In this document: one piece after another, positions 44,652-54,202 of the stretch | How the letters are laid out: every line of letters starts with the position of its first letter | Numbering within the stretch: the first letter of the stretch is position 1 | DNA from: Saccharothrix sp. ALI-22-I | Lineage (GTDB): Bacteria; Actinomycetota; Actinomycetes; Mycobacteriales; Pseudonocardiaceae | DNA length: 64,000 nt | Assembly: GCF_001984175.1 (NCBI RefSeq) | Contig: NZ_MTQP01000069.1 | Coordinates: forward strand, 682,001-746,000 | Direction: 5' to 3' | The notes under the pieces: model-generated | Told to the model about the DNA's origin: nothing | Seen by the model: the letters and a program-made list of their open reading frames with translations, nothing else | The model's database searches: none | Program-made: the position numbers and the translations under genes

Positions 44652-45125
44652 GTGAAGGTTGTTCCCGACGGCTACCACACCGTGACGCCGTGGCTGATCA
44701 CGCCGGGCCACACGGCGGCGTTGATCGACTTCGTGGTGGAGGTCTTCGACGGCGCCGAACTGGGCCGCGTGGAGGCCGACGGGGTGATCGGTCACGCGGA
44801 GGTCCGCATCGGCGACTCGGTCGTGATGATGTTCGACCAGCCTCAGTGGCCGGCCACGCCCTCCTTCCTGCGGCTCTACGTGGCCGACGACGCCGAGGTC
44901 CTCAAGCGGGCCGTCGAGCGCGGCTCCACCGTGGTCACCGAGCCGACCGAGTTGTTCTGGGGTGACCGGGTCAGCCGCTTCCGCGACCCGTTCGACAACC
45001 TGTGGTGGATCCACCAGCGCGTCGCGGAGCCCACCGAGGAGGAGCTGGCCGCGCGCATGACCGACCCCGGGTTCGTGAAGGCGATGGCGTACGTCCAGAG
45101 CGCCGACTTCTCCCCCGGCGGCTGA
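44652..45125 (+). CDS. VOC/glyoxalase-fold (PhnB-like) protein
   Basis: 157 residues. HTVTPWLITPGHTAALIDFV, GHAEVRIGDSVVMMFD and DRVSRFRDPFDNLWWIHQR are the PhnB-like vicinal oxygen chelate pattern. Likely soluble; substrate unknown. GTG 44652 follows GAGGAG; an ATG at 44637 would lie upstream of that site. Confidence 0.88.
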   Translation: MKVVPDGYHTVTPWLITPGHTAALIDFVVEVFDGAELGRVEADGVIGHAEVRIGDSVVMMFDQPQWPATPSFLRLYVADDAEVLKRAVERGSTVVTEPTELFWGDRVSRFRDPFDNLWWIHQRVAEPTEEELAARMTDPGFVKAMAYVQSADFSPGG

Positions 45126-45131
45126 GGTCGG

Positions 45132-45836
45132 CTAACCGCGCGGGTCCCAGCGGAAGAAGCGGGTGGACAGGGCGGTGGCGGCGGCGATCCAGGCGGCGGT
45201 GGAGATGAGGGCCGGGCCGATGTGGGTGGTCGGGCCGCCCCACGCCGCCTGGATCAGCGTGCCCAGGCCGGTGCCCGGGAGCAGGAGCACCCTGATGTCC
45301 GGTGCACCGTCCAGGCTCATCAGGCCGCCCACGATCAGGGCGAAGAAGAACGGGGCCGTGGTGATCTGGGCCAGTTCGGCGGTGCTGGTCAGACCGCTGG
45401 TGGCCACGCCCGCCGCGCAGCTGATCGCCGAGCCGCCGATCAACGCCAACACCAGCAGGCCGGGCCGGGCCGGCATCGGGGCACCCGCCGCCACGCTGAC
45501 GCCCAGCAGCACGAACGCCTGCGCCAAGCCGAGCAGCACGACCGGCAGCAGGATGCCGGTCAGCACGACCACGTCCGACGCCGCGCCGGTCCGCAGCCGC
45601 TTCAGGTACAGGTCCTGACGGCGGGAGGTCAACGCGGTAGTCACCGTCACGTACACGGTGAACCCGAACGAGAACAGCAGCTGGAGCGCGACGACCATCG
45701 TCCAGCCGCCCTGCTCGCCGTCCATCGACAACGCGAAGAAGATCCCCACCGCCAACGGCATCAGCACGGCCAACGCGGCGGCGGTGCGGTTGCGCAGCAG
45801 GAGCTTCAGCTCGGCCACGCCCAGTGCGGTGATCAT
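45132..45836 (-). CDS. ABC-2 type exporter permease
   Basis: 234 residues with six hydrophobic segments (AALAVLMPLAVGIFFAL, VVVLTGILLPVVLLGLAQAF, others). A cytoplasmic TSRRQDLYLKRLRTG loop is typical of ABC-2 permeases. ATG 45836 overlaps the ATPase gene stop (ATGA). Efflux cargo unknown; gene order suggests it responds to the divergent two-component system. Confidence 0.9.
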   Translation of the reverse strand: MITALGVAELKLLLRNRTAAALAVLMPLAVGIFFALSMDGEQGGWTMVVALQLLFSFGFTVYVTVTTALTSRRQDLYLKRLRTGAASDVVVLTGILLPVVLLGLAQAFVLLGVSVAAGAPMPARPGLLVLALIGGSAISCAAGVATSGLTSTAELAQITTAPFFFALIVGGLMSLDGAPDIRVLLLPGTGLGTLIQAAWGGPTTHIGPALISTAAWIAAATALSTRFFRWDPRG

Positions 45837-46756
45837 GCGGCCACTACCTCCTTGCCGGTCCGCGCGCTGTGGAACACGTCCTCCAGCGACGCGTGATTCG
45901 CCCGAATCCGCCCCAACCGCAGCCCCTCCCGCTGCGCCCACCCCAGCAGCACCGCCATGTCGTCCTGCAACTCACCGGTCCGCACCTCGACCCGGCCGGA
46001 CGGCCGGTGCACGACATCCCCGGCCAACATCGGCAACGCGGTGACGTCGAGCAGGTCCGGCATGTCGAACGAGATCCGCGCGGGCTGGGCGGCGAGCACG
46101 TCCACCAACGTCCCGGACACCGCCACCACCCCCTCGTGCATGATCGCCAGCCGGTGCGCCAGCGACTCGGCCTCCTCCAGGTAGTGCGTGGTCAGCACGA
46201 CGGTCGTGCCGTCGGCCAACAGCCCGCGCACCACCTCCCACGTGCGTTGACGCGACTCCGGGTCCAACCCGGTGGTCGGCTCGTCCAGGAACAGCAGCTC
46301 CGGCTTGCCCAGCACCGCCAGGGCGAGGTCCAGCCGCCGTCGTTCGCCGCCGGACAGCTGCTTGATCCGCACGTCACGCCGGTGCGCCAGGTCCAGCCGC
46401 TCCAGCACGTCCTCGGTGGCACGCCGACCACTCGTGACGCTCCACAGCCGCACCATCTCCCGCGCCGTCAGATCGGCCGGGAACCCGCTGTCCTGGAGCA
46501 TGATCCCGGTCCGGGTGCGCAGCTGCGCCCGGTCCCGCCAAGGGTCCACACCCAGCACCCGCACGGTCCCGGCGAAGGGCGCGCGCAGCCCTTCCAACGT
46601 CTCCATGGTCGTCGTCTTGCCGGCGCCGTTCGTGCCCAGCAGAGCGAACAGCTCCCCCGCCAAGACCTCGAAGTCCACCCCGCGCACGGCCTCGAACTCG
46701 CCGTAGCGGCATCTCAGACCCGCCACCTCGATCACCGGTTTTCTCATGGTCACCAT
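45833..46756 (-). CDS. ABC exporter ATPase
   Basis: About 307 residues. Walker A is GTNGAGKTTT, signature LSGGERRRLDLALA, Walker B ELLFLDEPTTGLD and the H-loop TTHYLEE. The DrrA-like C-terminal part is present. Starts at 46756 or 46747 are both possible; no good ribosome site is visible. It is divergent from the sensor kinase gene by about 100 bases. Confidence 0.92.
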   Translation of the reverse strand: MVTMRKPVIEVAGLRCRYGEFEAVRGVDFEVLAGELFALLGTNGAGKTTTMETLEGLRAPFAGTVRVLGVDPWRDRAQLRTRTGIMLQDSGFPADLTAREMVRLWSVTSGRRATEDVLERLDLAHRRDVRIKQLSGGERRRLDLALAVLGKPELLFLDEPTTGLDPESRQRTWEVVRGLLADGTTVVLTTHYLEEAESLAHRLAIMHEGVVAVSGTLVDVLAAQPARISFDMPDLLDVTALPMLAGDVVHRPSGRVEVRTGELQDDMAVLLGWAQREGLRLGRIRANHASLEDVFHSARTGKEVVAA

Positions 46757-46855
46757 GCTGGTCGCGGGCCCGCCCACGCCCCAGTGCCACCGCGCACCGG
46801 TTCACGTGACAGATGTCAGCAGACAGCCGTGTGATCCGACTCGTAGATTCCCCCT

Positions 46856-47989
46856 GTGACACCCCTGAGCAGGTTGCGGCGCTACACGTGGTGGTCGGTG
46901 GTCGCCGGCGGCGTGGTCGTCGGCCTCGGTACCGGGCTCGACCTGTTCACCCACGACCACGGCCTGGTCAAGTCGCTGCTGGTGGCCTCGGCGGTGGCCG
47001 TGGTGATCGTCCAGCACACCCGCTACCTGCACCAGGCCATGGGCGGGCTGGGGCGCGGTGACCACCGGCCGTGGGAGCACGGGGCGACGTTCGCGGTGGC
47101 GTTGGCGGGGTGGGCGGCGATGAGCGCCAGCGGTGGGTTCCTGTTCGGTTGGGCCATGCTGCCCGCACTGGTGGTCGCGCACGTGGGCGCGCTGTTGCCG
47201 GCGCGCAGCCGGTGGCCGGTCGTGGTGGTGATGACGGCGCTCGCCGTCGCGGTCGGCGGCCTGTTCGGCGGCGCGGACGCCGGTCCGGCGATGTTCCTGG
47301 TCGCGACGATGATCATCGCGCTGGTGTTCGCCGACCTGATCCAGCTGTGGATCTGGGACCTGGTGGTGCAGCAGGACAAGGGCCGCAAGACCGCCGAGGC
47401 GCTGGCCGTGGCCGAGGAGCGGCTGCGGTTCGCCGCCGACCTGCACGACATCCAGGGCCACCACCTCCAGGCCATCGCGTTGAAGGGCGAGCTGGCGCAG
47501 CGGCTGATCGGGCGGGACGACGACCTGGCCCGGCAGCACGCGGGCGAGGTGGCCGAGCTGGCGCGGACCGCGTTGCGGGAGACCCGGGACGTGGTGCAGG
47601 GCTACCGGCGCGCCAGCCTGGGCACGGAGATCACCAACGCGGTGGGCGTGCTGCGGGCGGCGGACATCGAGACCACGGTCGAGGGTGACGCGGTGGACGT
47701 GCCGCCGCCGTTGCAGCCGCTGTTCGGCGCGTTGGTGCGGGAGGGCACGACGAACGTGCTGCGGCACAGCAAGGCACGGCGCTGCGACGTGCTGATCACC
47801 GTGCTCGACGGGCAGGTGTGCGTGCGGCTGCGCAACGACGGCGTGCGCGCGGACGACGTCGTTGCGCAGCCGGGGTCGGGGCTGGCCGGGTTGCGGGAGC
47901 GGTTCGCCACGGTCGGCGGGCGGGTCGAGGCCCGTCCGACGGGCGCGGACGGGTTCGAGCTGGTCGGCCGGGCCGAGGTGGGCCGGTGA
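46856..47989 (+). CDS. Sensor histidine kinase (DesK/NarL-partner type)
   Basis: 377 residues. Four to five N-terminal membrane segments (from VVAGGVVVGLGTGLDLF to about residue 150), then a HisKA_3 dimerisation helix with His197 in DLHDIQGHHLQ and a HATPase_c domain (EGTTNVLRHSKA, GSGLAGLRERF). GTG 46856. Its stop overlaps the response regulator GTG by 4 bases. DesKR-like pairs next to ABC-2 exporters usually control the exporter. Confidence 0.92.
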   Translation: MTPLSRLRRYTWWSVVAGGVVVGLGTGLDLFTHDHGLVKSLLVASAVAVVIVQHTRYLHQAMGGLGRGDHRPWEHGATFAVALAGWAAMSASGGFLFGWAMLPALVVAHVGALLPARSRWPVVVVMTALAVAVGGLFGGADAGPAMFLVATMIIALVFADLIQLWIWDLVVQQDKGRKTAEALAVAEERLRFAADLHDIQGHHLQAIALKGELAQRLIGRDDDLARQHAGEVAELARTALRETRDVVQGYRRASLGTEITNAVGVLRAADIETTVEGDAVDVPPPLQPLFGALVREGTTNVLRHSKARRCDVLITVLDGQVCVRLRNDGVRADDVVAQPGSGLAGLRERFATVGGRVEARPTGADGFELVGRAEVGR

Positions 47990-48588
47990 TCCGCGTGGTG
48001 CTGGCCGACGACGAGGACCTGATCCGGGGCGCGCTGGCGGCGTTGCTGGAGCTGGAGGACGACATCTCGGTGGTGGCACTGGCCGGCGACGGTGACGCGG
48101 CGGTCGCGGCGGTCCGCGAGCACCGCCCCGACATCGCCGTGTTCGACCTGGAGATGCCGCGTCGGGACGGTGTCCTCGCGGCCGAGGCGGTGCGGGAGCT
48201 GGACGGCGTCGCGGTGGTCATCGTGACCCGGCACGCGCGCCCTGGTGTGCTGAGGCGGGCGTTGAGCGCGGGCGTGCGGGGCTTCGTGCCGAAGACGACG
48301 CCGGCCGCACAGCTCGCCTCGATCCTGCGTGACGTGCACGCGGGTCGGAGGTACGTGGACTCCGAGATCGCCGCCGCCGCGCTCACCGAAGGCGTGTGCC
48401 CGCTGACCACACGCGAGCTGGACGTGCTCCGTTACGCGCTCAAGGGCGGCACCGTGGCCACGATCGCCGGCGAAGCCCACCTGGCCGCGGGCACCGTGCG
48501 CAACTACCTGTCGTCGGCGATGACGAAGCTCGGCGTGAGCACCCGCTACGAGGCCGCCCGACTGGCCTGGGACGAGGGCTGGATCTGA
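47986..48588 (+). CDS. LuxR-type response regulator
   Basis: 200 residues. Receiver domain with Asp8, Asp9 and phospho-acceptor Asp54 in VFDLEMPRRDG, then a LuxR HTH (LTTRELDVLRYALKG, AAGTVRNYLSSAMTKLG). GTG 47986. It probably activates the ABC exporter genes. Its 3' end overlaps the converging aldehyde dehydrogenase gene by 43 bases. Confidence 0.93.
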   Translation: MIRVVLADDEDLIRGALAALLELEDDISVVALAGDGDAAVAAVREHRPDIAVFDLEMPRRDGVLAAEAVRELDGVAVVIVTRHARPGVLRRALSAGVRGFVPKTTPAAQLASILRDVHAGRRYVDSEIAAAALTEGVCPLTTRELDVLRYALKGGTVATIAGEAHLAAGTVRNYLSSAMTKLGVSTRYEAARLAWDEGWI

Positions 48589-49946
48589 CCGAGGTGGACG
48601 ACCTTCATGGCCGTCATCTCGTCGAGCAGCTCGGGCCCGTAGCCGAACCCGGTGCCGGACATCCGGCGCGGCTGGGCGGCGCCGCCGGGCGCGCCGCCGA
48701 ACACCGCGTTGACCTTCACCGTGCCCACCGGCAGGGCCCGCCACGCCTGCTGCGCGTGCGCCATCGACGCGGTGAGGACCGTCGCGGCCAGGCCGAGTTC
48801 GTCCACGCACGCCTCGGCCAGGCCCTCCTCGAACGACGGCACCACGCGCACCGGCGCGACCGGACCGAACGTCTCCTCCCGCATCACCCGCATGTCCGGC
48901 GTGCAGTGGTTGAGCACGGTCGCCGGGTAGTACGCGCCCTCGCGCTCCGGGACCTCGCCGCCGACCAACGGCTCCGCGCCGTCCGCGACCGCCTCGGCGA
49001 CGTGCGCGTGCACGTGTTCGCGCAGCCGGACGTCCACCAGCGGCTGCGGATCGGTGTTCCAGCGGCGTGCCTCGTCGCACAGCGCGGCCAGGAACTCCTC
49101 CGCCACGGCCTGGTGCACGAAGATCCGCTCCACCGACGTGCACAGCTGCCCGGCGTTGGTGAACGCGCCCAGCGCCGCCTGACCGGCCGCCCACACCGGG
49201 TCCACGTCCGCGTCGATCACCAGCGGGTCGTTGCCGCCGTTCTCCAGCAGCGCCTTCGCGCCGGTCACGGCGCACGCGGCGGCGATCGAACGGCCGGTCG
49301 CCGTGCCGCCGACGTGCGCGACGAGGTCCACGTGCGGTGACGCGGCCAGCGTCGCGCCGACCGTGCTGTCGCCGGTGAGGCTTTGCAGCACGCCCGGTGG
49401 GAAGTGGTCGACCATGAGCTGCGCGAGCAGCACGCCCGTGTGCGGGCACCGTTCGCTGGGCTTGTGCACCACGGCGTTGCCGGTCACCAGGGCCGCGCCG
49501 AGCAGCCCGCAGGACACGGCCACCGGGTCGTTCCACGGGGTCAGCGCGACGACCACGCCGCGCGGTTCGGGCACCATGAAGTCGGCCGCGTCGTGCGCGC
49601 CCAGCAGCGACCGGCCGCGGTGGACCGGCCCCAACTCGGCGTACTGCTCCAACGTGGACACCCCGGCCAACACGCCATCCCGCGCGGACGGGAACGGGCG
49701 GCCGGTCTCCGCGTGCACCACGTTGGCCAGGTCGACCGCTTGCGCCCGGATCGCCGCCGCCGCGGCTTTGAGCGCGGCTCCCCGTTCGGCAGCGGGTGTC
49801 GCCGCCCATCCGGGTTGGGCCTCACGCGCGGTGAGCACCGAACCGGCCACGTCCTCGTCCGTGGCAGTGGGCAGCCAGCCGATCAGCTGACCGTCGACCG
49901 GGCTGTGGACGTCGAGTGCATCGACACGCATGTCCGTCATGGGCAT
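48546..49946 (-). CDS. Aldehyde dehydrogenase family protein
   Basis: 466 residues. Catalytic Cys269 in AGQLCTSVERIF, the general-base Glu in LLENGGNDPLV near residue 235, and GVVVALTPWNDP for NAD binding are present. The usual ELGGK appears as ENGGN. ATG 49946 is used; an ATG two codons on is equally possible. Oxidises an aldehyde to an acid; substrate unknown. Confidence 0.88.
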   Translation of the reverse strand: MPMTDMRVDALDVHSPVDGQLIGWLPTATDEDVAGSVLTAREAQPGWAATPAAERGAALKAAAAAIRAQAVDLANVVHAETGRPFPSARDGVLAGVSTLEQYAELGPVHRGRSLLGAHDAADFMVPEPRGVVVALTPWNDPVAVSCGLLGAALVTGNAVVHKPSERCPHTGVLLAQLMVDHFPPGVLQSLTGDSTVGATLAASPHVDLVAHVGGTATGRSIAAACAVTGAKALLENGGNDPLVIDADVDPVWAAGQAALGAFTNAGQLCTSVERIFVHQAVAEEFLAALCDEARRWNTDPQPLVDVRLREHVHAHVAEAVADGAEPLVGGEVPEREGAYYPATVLNHCTPDMRVMREETFGPVAPVRVVPSFEEGLAEACVDELGLAATVLTASMAHAQQAWRALPVGTVKVNAVFGGAPGGAAQPRRMSGTGFGYGPELLDEMTAMKVVHLGQIQPSSQASRAAS

Positions 49947-50002
49947 CGGGTACCCCGGTGGTCGAGGTGAAACCCGAGGCGAAGCCCCGAGGAGGTAGAC
50001 CC

Positions 50003-50398
50003 ATGCCCGGACGCGAGGAACTGCCCAGCACCATCGCCCGCTCGCCGAAGAAGGCCCAGCGGACGTGGATCAAGGCGCACGACTCGGCCGTGGAGACCTA
50101 CGGCGAGGGCCAGCGCTCGCACCGCACCGCGTTCGCCGCGCTCAAGCACTCGTTCGAGAAGGTCGGCGACCACTGGGAGCCCAAGGCCGGCAAGGGCCCG
50201 TCCGACAAGCAGGCCGCCCGCAGCACCCCCGAGCAAGGCAAGACCGCCGGCGGCGTGGACGCCAACGCCAGCAAGCAGCACCTCTACGACCTGGCCAAGC
50301 GCCTGGGCGTGACGGGCCGGTCGAGCATGACCAAGGAGCAGCTGGTCGAGGCGATCAACAAAGCCAACAACCGCAAGACCGCCAAGGCCCGGTCCTAG
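50003..50398 (+). CDS. ChaB-like protein with SAP/Rho-N-like tail
   Basis: 131 residues. The N-terminal ChaB pattern (REELPSTIARSPKKAQRTWIKAHDSAVETYG) is followed by a Lys/Gly-rich linker and a C-terminal module (HLYDLAKRLGVTGRSSMTKEQLVEAINKANN) of the SAP/Rho-N kind, which binds nucleic acid in other proteins. ATG 50003 follows GGAGGTAGACCC. Related tails occur in the hemerythrin protein at 22749. Confidence 0.85.
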   Translation: MPGREELPSTIARSPKKAQRTWIKAHDSAVETYGEGQRSHRTAFAALKHSFEKVGDHWEPKAGKGPSDKQAARSTPEQGKTAGGVDANASKQHLYDLAKRLGVTGRSSMTKEQLVEAINKANNRKTAKARS

Positions 50399-50507
50399 TA
50401 TCCTGCTGGCCCTCGGCGTAGCGGCGTCCGCTATGCGCAGGGCTGCCCGCACGGCCGACGCGGTTCAGAGCCGTCAAGGCTCAAGCCACCGCCGGTCGGT
50501 GCGGAGT

Positions 50508-50542
50508 TGACCGTCACGACGTCGGCTGACCGTCACGACGTC
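50508..50542. repeat. Direct repeat of 16 bp at the end of the hydrolase gene
   Basis: TGACCGTCACGACGTC occurs at 50508-50523 and 50527-50542, the second copy covering the hydrolase stop codon. The rest of 50399-50507 shows no gene. Confidence 0.8.
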
Positions 50543-51575
50543 ACGGCCGGCGCGGCGAAGGTGTCGGCGACCCAGTCGGCGATGTAGGTGCTGACGTGGG
50601 AGAGGTGGTCCAGTCCGATGTGCTCGGTCGCGCCTTCCTCGGCGGTGAAGACGCGCAGCCGGCGGTCGGGGCTGCGGGTGGCCTGTGTGTAGGAGCGGTT
50701 CGCGTAGGCGACGGGGATCTGGCGGTCGTTCTCGCCGTGACAGATGAGGAACGGCACGGTGATGTGTTCGACTACGCCGTCGAGGCACACCGCGTCGGCG
50801 AAGTCGGGGAACGTGTCGAGGCGGCTGTGGCCCCACACCCACTGCACGTGCTCCCAGTAGTGCGGGACCGGGCGTTCTCCCTCCCGTTCGAGTCGGCGGC
50901 GTTGCACGGCGCCCCAGTCGTGGTTCGCGCCCCAGGCGACCACGAGGGCGAGGCGCTTCTCGAAGGCGGCGGCGCGCGGGGCGTAGTAGCCGCCGAGGGA
51001 CCAGCCGACGAGGCCGATGCGGGCGGGGTCGACGTCGTCGCGGGTGAGCAGCCAGTCGACGCACGCGGCTGCCCACGCTTCGGTGTCGATGCGGGCGGTG
51101 AGTCCTTGCAAGCGCAGCGCCTCACCCGAGCCGGGGCAGTCGATCATGAGGCACGAGATGCCGCGGGCGGCCAGTTCTTCCCAGTGCCCCGAGGCGTACA
51201 TGTGCCCCTTGGTGGAGTCCAGTCCGTTCCACATGATCATCACCGGGGCTCCGGCGCCGTCGGTGGCCGGGCTGAAGTACGCGGGCAGGGTCGTTCCCTC
51301 GTACGGGATCGACACGCGGGTGATGCGCGGGTCCTTGAGGTCGAAGGTCTTCTGCTGCAGTTCGAGGACGCGCCGGTAGGTGTCCGGCCGTTCGGGCGCT
51401 GACGCGCTCTGCAGTCGTTCGGCTTGGGACAGGTAGTTGGTGGCGCGGGCGTACAGCTGCCCGGCGGTGCGGGTGTGGCCGGCCTTCTCGGCCTCTTCGG
51501 CCTGCGCGACCAGCCGGTCCGTCAGATCGGTCCACGCACGCAGGAAGTCCGCGGTGCCGGCGTCCTCGCCGGACT
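50533..51575 (-). pseudogene. Alpha/beta hydrolase (2,6-dihydropseudooxynicotine hydrolase type), 5' truncated
   Basis: The hydrolase domain is intact: nucleophile in GLVGWSLGGYYAPRA, acid in LICHGENDRQIPV, and His in EEGATEHIGLDH. In-frame upstream coding continues past the first GTG (51315) as FLRAWTDLTDRLVAQAEEAE...TYRRVLELQQKTFDLKDPRI, the N-terminal helical cap of this family. No start codon lies in that extension before a TAG at 51624. About 80 residues of the normal N-terminus are missing exactly where a truncated LysR gene begins on the other strand. A shortened protein from 51315 could still be made. Confidence 0.75.
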
Positions 51576-52273
51576 TCGACCCCGCGTCCTCGACCCGTGA
51601 GTTCTCCCTGCTGGTCAGTGACTACGGGGTCGCGGTCTTCGGTGCGGCCGTCGCCGGTCTGCTCGCCGCGGAAGCGCCCGGCACGCGACTGCGGCTGATC
51701 GCGAACACGCCGCAGCTGGTCGACACGGCCACCCAGGTCCTGGTCAACTCCGACCTGTTGCTCCTCCCGCACGGTTTCGTGGAGGACCTGTCCCACCTCG
51801 ACCTCTACCGCGACGAGTGGGTGTGCCTCGTGTCAGCCGACAACGCCGAGGTGGGTGAGTCGCTGACCGTCGAGCAGCTGGAGACCATGCCGTGGGTGAT
51901 GACGTACCACGGGCCGACCGCGTCCACGCCCGCCGCGCGGCAGATGCGCATGGTCGGGATCGAGCCGCACGTCCAGGTGGTCACCGAAACGTTCCTGACC
52001 GTGCCGAGCCTCGTGCGCGGCACCAACCGGGTAGCCCTGCTACAGCGGCGTCTCGCCGACGGCATCCCCGACGAACTCGGCGTGCGCGTCCTGCCCTGCC
52101 CGTTCGAGGCCGGCCCGCTCGTGGAGGCCATGTGGTGGCACCCGATGTACGACGACGACCCCGAACACCGCTACCTCCGGGACCTCGTGCTGCGCGCCGC
52201 CACGATCGTGACCGCGCGGCCCACCCCGTCCGTCCACATCGACGGCACCGATAGTCCACCTCGGCGGAAGTGA
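51575..52273 (+). pseudogene. LysR-family regulator lacking its DNA-binding domain
   Basis: FDPASSTREFSLLVSDYGVAVFG opens the LysR effector-binding domain (NodD/SyrM-like), which runs to the normal C-terminus at 52273 (DLYRDEWVCLVSADN, LVRGTNRVALLQRRLA). The HTH of about 90 residues and the start codon are gone; upstream bases belong to the hydrolase on the other strand. It is the other half of a deletion junction near 51560-51580. Confidence 0.8.
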
Positions 52274-52356
52274 TTTCCGATCGCGTTCCGCGCGGCTGAC
52301 ACTTCGGCGGTGACGCAGGTCATCGAGGACCAGCTCCCACTCGACCGGAGACGCCC

Positions 52357-53580
52357 GTGACGGACAGCACCCTTTCCGCTCGTGTCCCACTCACCCCGGA
52401 CACCGCCGTCGACCCGGCCACCGGCAAGCCCGCCGGCACCGCCCAGGCCTTGGTGCTGCTGTTCTCCAGCTGCCTGTCGGTGCTCGGCGCGGTGTTGCTC
52501 GCGCCGGTCCTGCCCAGCATGCAGGCCGCCTTCGCCGGCACGCCGGGAGTCGCCACGCTCACGCCCATGGCGCTGACCGTGCCCGCTCTGGTCATCGGAC
52601 TCACCGCTTCCCTCGCCGGCCGCATCGTCGACCGGCTCGGTCGCAAACGGTTGCTGGTGGGCGCGCTCGTCGTGTACGCCGTCGTCGGCACCGCGCCGCT
52701 GTGGCTGCCGTCCCTGCCCCTGATCGTCGCCAGCCGGGTCCTCGTCGGCCTCACCGAAGCCGCGATCATGACCTGCTGCACGACCCTGCTCGCCGACTAC
52801 TTCCACGGCGTCCGGCGGGAGCGCTACTTCGGCCTCCAGACCGTCTACACGACCGTCAGCGCGACGGTGTTCTTCGCCGTCGGTGGGCTGCTCGGCGCGA
52901 GCGGGTGGCGCACCCCGTTCTGGCTCTACGCGGTCAGCCTGCCGCTCGCCTTCCTCGCCGCGCGCCACATCTGGCAGCCGCCCGCCCGGCCGAAGGCGGA
53001 GCTCCCACCCCTGGCCTGGCGCCCTCTCCTCGCTCCGGTCGGCGTCACGCTCGTCGGTGGTCTCGTCTTCTACGTGCTCATCGTCGAACTGTCCTATGTG
53101 CTCGACGGCATCGGCGTGACGTCCACCGCCACCATCGGCCTCGTCAGCGCCATCGGATCACTGGCCACGGCGGTCGCGGCCTACCTCTTCGCCCGCGTCG
53201 CACGCCTCGGCCCGGCCGTCACGATCCCCGCCGCGTTCGCCCTCTCCGGACTCGGCATCCTCGTGCTCGCGCTGGCCTCCTCGGTGCCCGTCGTGGTGCT
53301 CGGCGCCGTCGTCGCCGGCCTCGGCAACGGCCTGCTGCTTCCCGCGATGCTCACCTGGGCGCTGGGCTCCCTGAGCTTCGACCAACGCGGCCGCGGCACG
53401 GGAATCTGGACCTCGGCGTTGTTCATCGGCCAGTTCGTCTGCCCGCTCGCGGTCCTGGCCCTCGCCGGCGCGATCGCCGGGTTGCCCTCGGCCCTGATCG
53501 TCGTCGGCGCCGTCGCACTCCTCGTCGCCGTCGGTGTCCGGCTCCTCCGCCCCGTGCGGCCGGCCGATTTCCCCGCCTGA
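52357..53580 (+). CDS. MFS transporter
   Basis: 407 residues with 12 predicted membrane segments. The loop 2-3 MFS motif reads AGRIVDRLGRKRLLVG, and RVLVGLTEAAIMT follows. The pattern fits drug-efflux or metabolite permeases of the MFS_1 family. GTG 52357. It follows the LysR remnant by 83 bases; the regulator may once have controlled it. Confidence 0.9.
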   Translation: MTDSTLSARVPLTPDTAVDPATGKPAGTAQALVLLFSSCLSVLGAVLLAPVLPSMQAAFAGTPGVATLTPMALTVPALVIGLTASLAGRIVDRLGRKRLLVGALVVYAVVGTAPLWLPSLPLIVASRVLVGLTEAAIMTCCTTLLADYFHGVRRERYFGLQTVYTTVSATVFFAVGGLLGASGWRTPFWLYAVSLPLAFLAARHIWQPPARPKAELPPLAWRPLLAPVGVTLVGGLVFYVLIVELSYVLDGIGVTSTATIGLVSAIGSLATAVAAYLFARVARLGPAVTIPAAFALSGLGILVLALASSVPVVVLGAVVAGLGNGLLLPAMLTWALGSLSFDQRGRGTGIWTSALFIGQFVCPLAVLALAGAIAGLPSALIVVGAVALLVAVGVRLLRPVRPADFPA

Positions 53581-53614
53581 GCGCGGGTGAGGACGCGATT
53601 CGGGGAAGGCCGGG

Positions 53615-53956
53615 TCATGGTGTGACGCCGGAAGTGCCGGCGGCCGCGAGCGCCTCGTCCAGGGTCAGGGTGCGGGGCACCTCGTTGATCGACACCTCGG
53701 GCGGCCCGGCCACGAGTTCACCGAGCCCCGCCAGGAGCCGTCGGAAGTCCGGCGTGCGGAAGTGCCGGAACTGCGCGTCCAACGACGCCCACCGCTCGAC
53801 GATGACGAAGGTGTCGGGGGTCTCGACGTCTTCGCAGACCTCGTAGCCCTCACACCCGTCCTCGGCACGCGTCCGCTCGGCGTTCACCCGGACGACGTCA
53901 AGCCACCGCGCGCGCATTTCGGGCCTGATCGCCACCCGAACGATCTGGATGACCAC
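53615..53956 (-). CDS. Antibiotic biosynthesis monooxygenase (ABM) domain protein
   Basis: 113 residues. VIQIVRVAIRPEMRARWLDV, CEGYEVCEDVETPDTFVIVERW and DAQFRHFRTPDFRRLL are the ABM/quinol monooxygenase ferredoxin-like fold. GTG 53956 has GGGAGG 7 bases upstream. Cofactor-free oxidation of a phenolic or quinol is the usual role; substrate unknown. It converges with the MFS gene. Confidence 0.88.
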   Translation of the reverse strand: MVIQIVRVAIRPEMRARWLDVVRVNAERTRAEDGCEGYEVCEDVETPDTFVIVERWASLDAQFRHFRTPDFRRLLAGLGELVAGPPEVSINEVPRTLTLDEALAAAGTSGVTP

Positions 53957-53992
53957 GGCCGACCTCCCTGCCACGACAACGAGCTCAAGTGG

Positions 53993-54199
53993 TCAGGATG
54001 ACGACCAACACCACAACGCGCACGTCGACCGCTGCCGCCGCCGGCGGCGGCAGCGGTCGAGGGTGAAGCCGACGGCCGCGCCGCCGCCGGGGCGTGGTTC
54101 GGCGAAGACCTCGCCGCCGTGGGCTTGGGCGGCGGAACGCACCACGGCCAGTCCGAGGCCGGAGCCGGGTAGACCGCGTGCCGCCACGCACCGGGCTAC
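53993..54199 (-). pseudogene. C-terminal fragment of a sensor histidine kinase
   Basis: ARGLPGSGLGLAVVRSAAQAHGG is the G2 box of a HATPase_c domain, followed by EVFAEPRPGGGAAVGFTLDR, the usual kinase C-terminus. Nothing upstream remains: the coding begins directly after the stop codon of the SDR gene at 54203. The frame ends in low-complexity Arg codons formed by the palindrome at 54025-54060. Confidence 0.8.
54025..54060. repeat. Perfect 36-bp palindrome
   Basis: TCGACCGCTGCCGCCGCC followed immediately by its exact reverse complement, with no spacer. It overlaps the end of the kinase fragment and could act as a terminator for the minus-strand genes or extrude as a cruciform. Confidence 0.9.
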
Positions 54200-54202
54200 T
54201 CG

